This document shows, piece after piece, positions 61,473 through 64,000 of a DNA stretch of 64,000 bases; the stretch's first letter is position 1, and the number at the start of each line of letters is the position of its first letter. The position numbers and the translations under genes were made by a program. This DNA is from Dipteronia dyeriana (Eukaryota > Streptophyta > Magnoliopsida > Sapindales > Sapindaceae), in NCBI GenBank assembly GCA_032871835.1, contig CM065300.1:71780017-71844016 (forward strand). The letters are read 5' to 3'. A model generated the notes under the pieces. The model searched no databases and was not told the origin of the DNA. It saw only the letters and a program-made list of their open reading frames with translations.

Positions 61473-62281
61473 TGTTAGGTTTTGGTTCGTATTCTTAAGT
61501 GAACCCAATGTTAACCAAACAAGACTCAACTGATGTGGAGCGTCCTGGAGACACGGGATAACATTTGGAAGTTGAAAATGGTGTTTGAGGGAGGCTTGAA
61601 GACTGAAAGAACATATGAAAATAGGAAATGTGTTTTCTTCTGGAAGTTCTTGTACTAATCAGATTAGGAAAGTCCTTCACATAAAAGAAAATGATTTCTT
61701 TTAAATAAGAAGATTTGTCATAACTAGAAAATAATATTTATCTGGAACAAGCAATTCTTGTACGTTTAGGAGAAGGATTTTCTTTAATCTTTAACTCCCT
61801 GTAATTCATATAAATAGACCATAATAGCTAGGCTATTTGTATGGAGTTAAGAACACCATGTAACATCAGAGAGTCGAGAGAGTGGAGAGATCCGGGTGAG
61901 AGTCCCGTGGGAATATCCGTTGAGGGACCAAAGAGAATATTAGTGGATCAAGTAAGAGATCCGTGGGTAATATTCATGGGAGACCTTGGGGATATTGTGA
62001 GGTTCTTGGTGAGGTTTTTGTGAGCGTGGTTTGGGGTTTGGGTGTGAGAGAGCATCCTGAAATATATGGTTGTAACAATTTATCATATAGTGGAACTTTT
62101 TCTGTCGTCCTAAAGGCCCGTGGTTTTTTACCCGATTTGGGTTTTCCACGTATATCTTGTGTTGTGATTGATTTATTTTCTCTCATCTATTTTTTCTGCT
62201 ATTGACGTTATTAATTGCTATGAGTTATGGGCATATATTAGGCACGACGATTCCGCGATCATCGATCCAAAATCTCCAACA
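61473..62281 (+). mobile_element. Solo LTR (809 bp), Ty1-copia type
   Basis: It starts TGTTAGGTTT and ends CTCCAACA. The perfect target duplication CCAAC lies at 61468-61472 and 62282-62286. A TATA-like TATAAATAGACC (about 61809) and a downstream CCCGATTTGGGTTTTCCACG stretch are typical of copia LTR promoters and their R/U5 part, and indicate (+) orientation. No internal retroelement sequence. Confidence 0.88.
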
Positions 62282-62575
62282 CCAACTACCTCAACTCTAT
62301 TCGATGTTGTAACTGTACCAATAAAGATCAGTTTGAAATTCATCAATGCACTATATGTTAGGATTTAAATATTGATACTATTCTCAATTTATACTTAATA
62401 TTTTTTTTTTGTATTTTGGAGGTATCGATATAATATATATATCTCCAATTTTGAATTTTTAGAGTTTGATTATATGTAGTGTATGAGAACTAAATTTCTT
62501 TGATTCTTTGTGGCCTTATTGATAAAAAAGATAGGTTCCCTATATATGCCACACAAAAAACTAGGTTATATATAG
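62282..62575. other. Non-coding spacer
   Basis: AT-rich, about 290 bases between the copia solo LTR and the gypsy LTR. Nothing recognisable. Confidence 0.5.
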
Positions 62576-63426
62576 TGTCGTATGTGAATTATACCAGGCG
62601 TACACGTCATCGACAAAGAGGATAAAATTACTAGGTAGACGTCCGAATAGGCATCCTGCAAGGCATCACCAAAGAAGAGAAGCCCGAATAAATAAGTATT
62701 GAACAAGACCTGCTCGGGGTCAACTGACGTCATATACTACTCGGGGTCAGTTAAACATACTCGGGGCTAGTTGGTGACATTTTCTATTCGGGATCAGATG
62801 ACGTTACTCGCGACCAGCTGATATCGTGTTCTACTCAGGACAAGCATGAAGAAAAATGAATAAAAGACCAGAGCGTAGCTCACACGAATCGAGTCATTAA
62901 AATACCAAAGATATCCATATCAAAGAGGAATTCTAAGAAGAACAGAATTATCAAGCATAAAGGGTTCCTAATCAGGCAACAATTTTATTTCTTTAAAAAG
63001 ACTACGCTTTTATAGGAAAATAAGTCCTAATTGGATTACATTACTAGAGTCCCATTCGATCTCAATACAAGTCTCCGAAACAGGAAAGAAGACAAACTAC
63101 TTCGAACAAGTAAACAATCATAATTAAATACAAATATCTTTTATTACTTGTACAAAGAAGATTACGGTTTTATGGACATATAAATAGACCCATAATCTCG
63201 TCACACAATATAATACAGCAATCATAGAAAAATACAGAGAGAAGAAAGATAGATCGAGAATTGTAATTATTTTATTTAACCACCTGTGGACGTTTCTCCG
63301 GTCATCGAAGTTTTACCATGAAAAAACTTGCATCCGATTACTTTCTCCTTCTCTTTCTCTTTGAAATCACTGCTAGAATCCAAATCTTGTTGGCTTTTCT
63401 CATACAACCAGAAATCGACGTCAACA
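62576..63426 (+). mobile_element. 5' LTR of a retrotransposon (probably Ty3-gypsy) running off the right end
   Basis: It starts TGTCGTATG and ends GACGTCAACA, then ATTGGCGCTAGAAGGAGG, a primer-binding-site-like word used by plant gypsy elements. A TATA box, TATAAATAGACCC, lies at about 63179. Between 62705 and 62840 there are about five degenerate copies of CTCGGGGTCAGTTGACGT. The start is inferred from TG, since the 3' LTR is outside the window. Confidence 0.65.
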
Positions 63427-63475
63427 ATTGGCGCTAGAAGGAGGGGGCGGTTGAACCTTCGATTTAATTAAAGGT

Positions 63476-64000
63476 AATGGCAGGAAGCAGAAGCAGTTCT
63501 GGGGATGTTCAAAAATCTCCAGATAACTTCCATGTTGGCAGTAGCTCACGAGATCTTGCTGCAAGCATAAGAACCAACCAATATCCCTGGCGGGGATTCA
63601 GTAAGTTCCTCCGACCAGCAAAGACCTAACACAATGCTTCCGAGAGGCACTACAACAGTTGGTAGCAGACGCATTAAAGGAAGGAGTTAATCTACTGGCT
63701 GTAGAAGAAGCGCAACCTTCTAACCTCCCACCTGTAAGGCTTCGTTCGGTTGTAGTGGGGCTATAACTAAATGCACTGGAAGACGGGGAACATCCGAAGA
63801 GGAACGACCACACCAGAAGCAAAACCATGACCAGCACCGGGATCGATCGTCATCAGAAGATAGCGATCATCACCATCGTAAACGTCATCAACGAACCATA
63901 CGCCTGTAAGAATCAACCCGTGAAACTCAGCATCAAAGTGAAGAGCCAGAGAGAGGAATGACAATCACCCAGCGGTTCAACCGTCATGAAAGTCCGACGA
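63476..64000 (+). pseudogene. Start of gag, broken
   Basis: ATG at 63476, fifty bases after the LTR, opens MAGSRSSSGDVQKSP and stops at TAA 63626-63628 after 50 residues. Reading then continues in other frames (Gln/Glu-rich, later HQ/R/D-rich: RKRHQRT). The position right after the primer-binding site and the charged composition suit a gypsy gag N-terminus. The rest is outside the window. Confidence 0.5.

Overview
The window is nuclear DNA of a flowering plant, most likely a eudicot. It is AT-rich, its genes have many GT-AG introns, and it carries plant Ty1-copia, Ty3-gypsy, Mutator (MULE), hAT and PIF/Harbinger elements. No bacterial, viral or organellar gene organisation is seen. I cannot name the species from sequence alone.

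Two host genes are reconstructed exon by exon, with reading phase matching across every junction. (1) 3027-9051 (+) encodes a chromatin-type protein of about 738 residues with PHD, SWIB/MDM2 and Plus-3 domains, like the Arabidopsis At5g08430 family. It has one minor-class (U12, AT-AC) intron and an internal tandem duplication of a basic block. The 3' end of a tandem paralogue, with a shifted last exon, occupies the left edge (1 to about 475). (2) 14686-33039 (+) encodes plastid isoamylase 3 (ISA3), a starch debranching enzyme of about 807 residues in 18 exons. It appears intact, although intron 4 holds a 1.46-kb PIF/Harbinger-type element and intron 5 a 5.1-kb copia retrotransposon, each with a perfect target-site duplication.

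Between the two genes (9.1-14.7 kb) lie repeats: a G-rich hAT-type non-autonomous element, a 1.56-kb MULE with a 9-bp target duplication, a weak SINE-like piece and an AT-rich foldback. From about 34.5 to 57.6 kb there is a nested stack. A MULE remnant with a (+) transposase and a (-) DUF1985/Ulp1 (C48) gene abuts a second MULE transposase on (-). The Ulp1 gene is split by a 12-kb copia element (39011-50972, TSD GAAAT), which is itself split by a 2.4-kb solo LTR (45036-47455, TSD CGATT). Two hAT-type non-autonomous elements sit in the same MULE.

The right end holds a small defensin-like gene relic on (-) (58131-58364) with one in-frame stop, two solo LTRs (58772-61076, TSD TGCCA; 61473-62281, TSD CCAAC), and the 5' LTR and broken gag start of a gypsy element that runs off the window. 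The remaining stretches are AT-rich and I see no supportable gene in them. Divergence figures are counts by eye.
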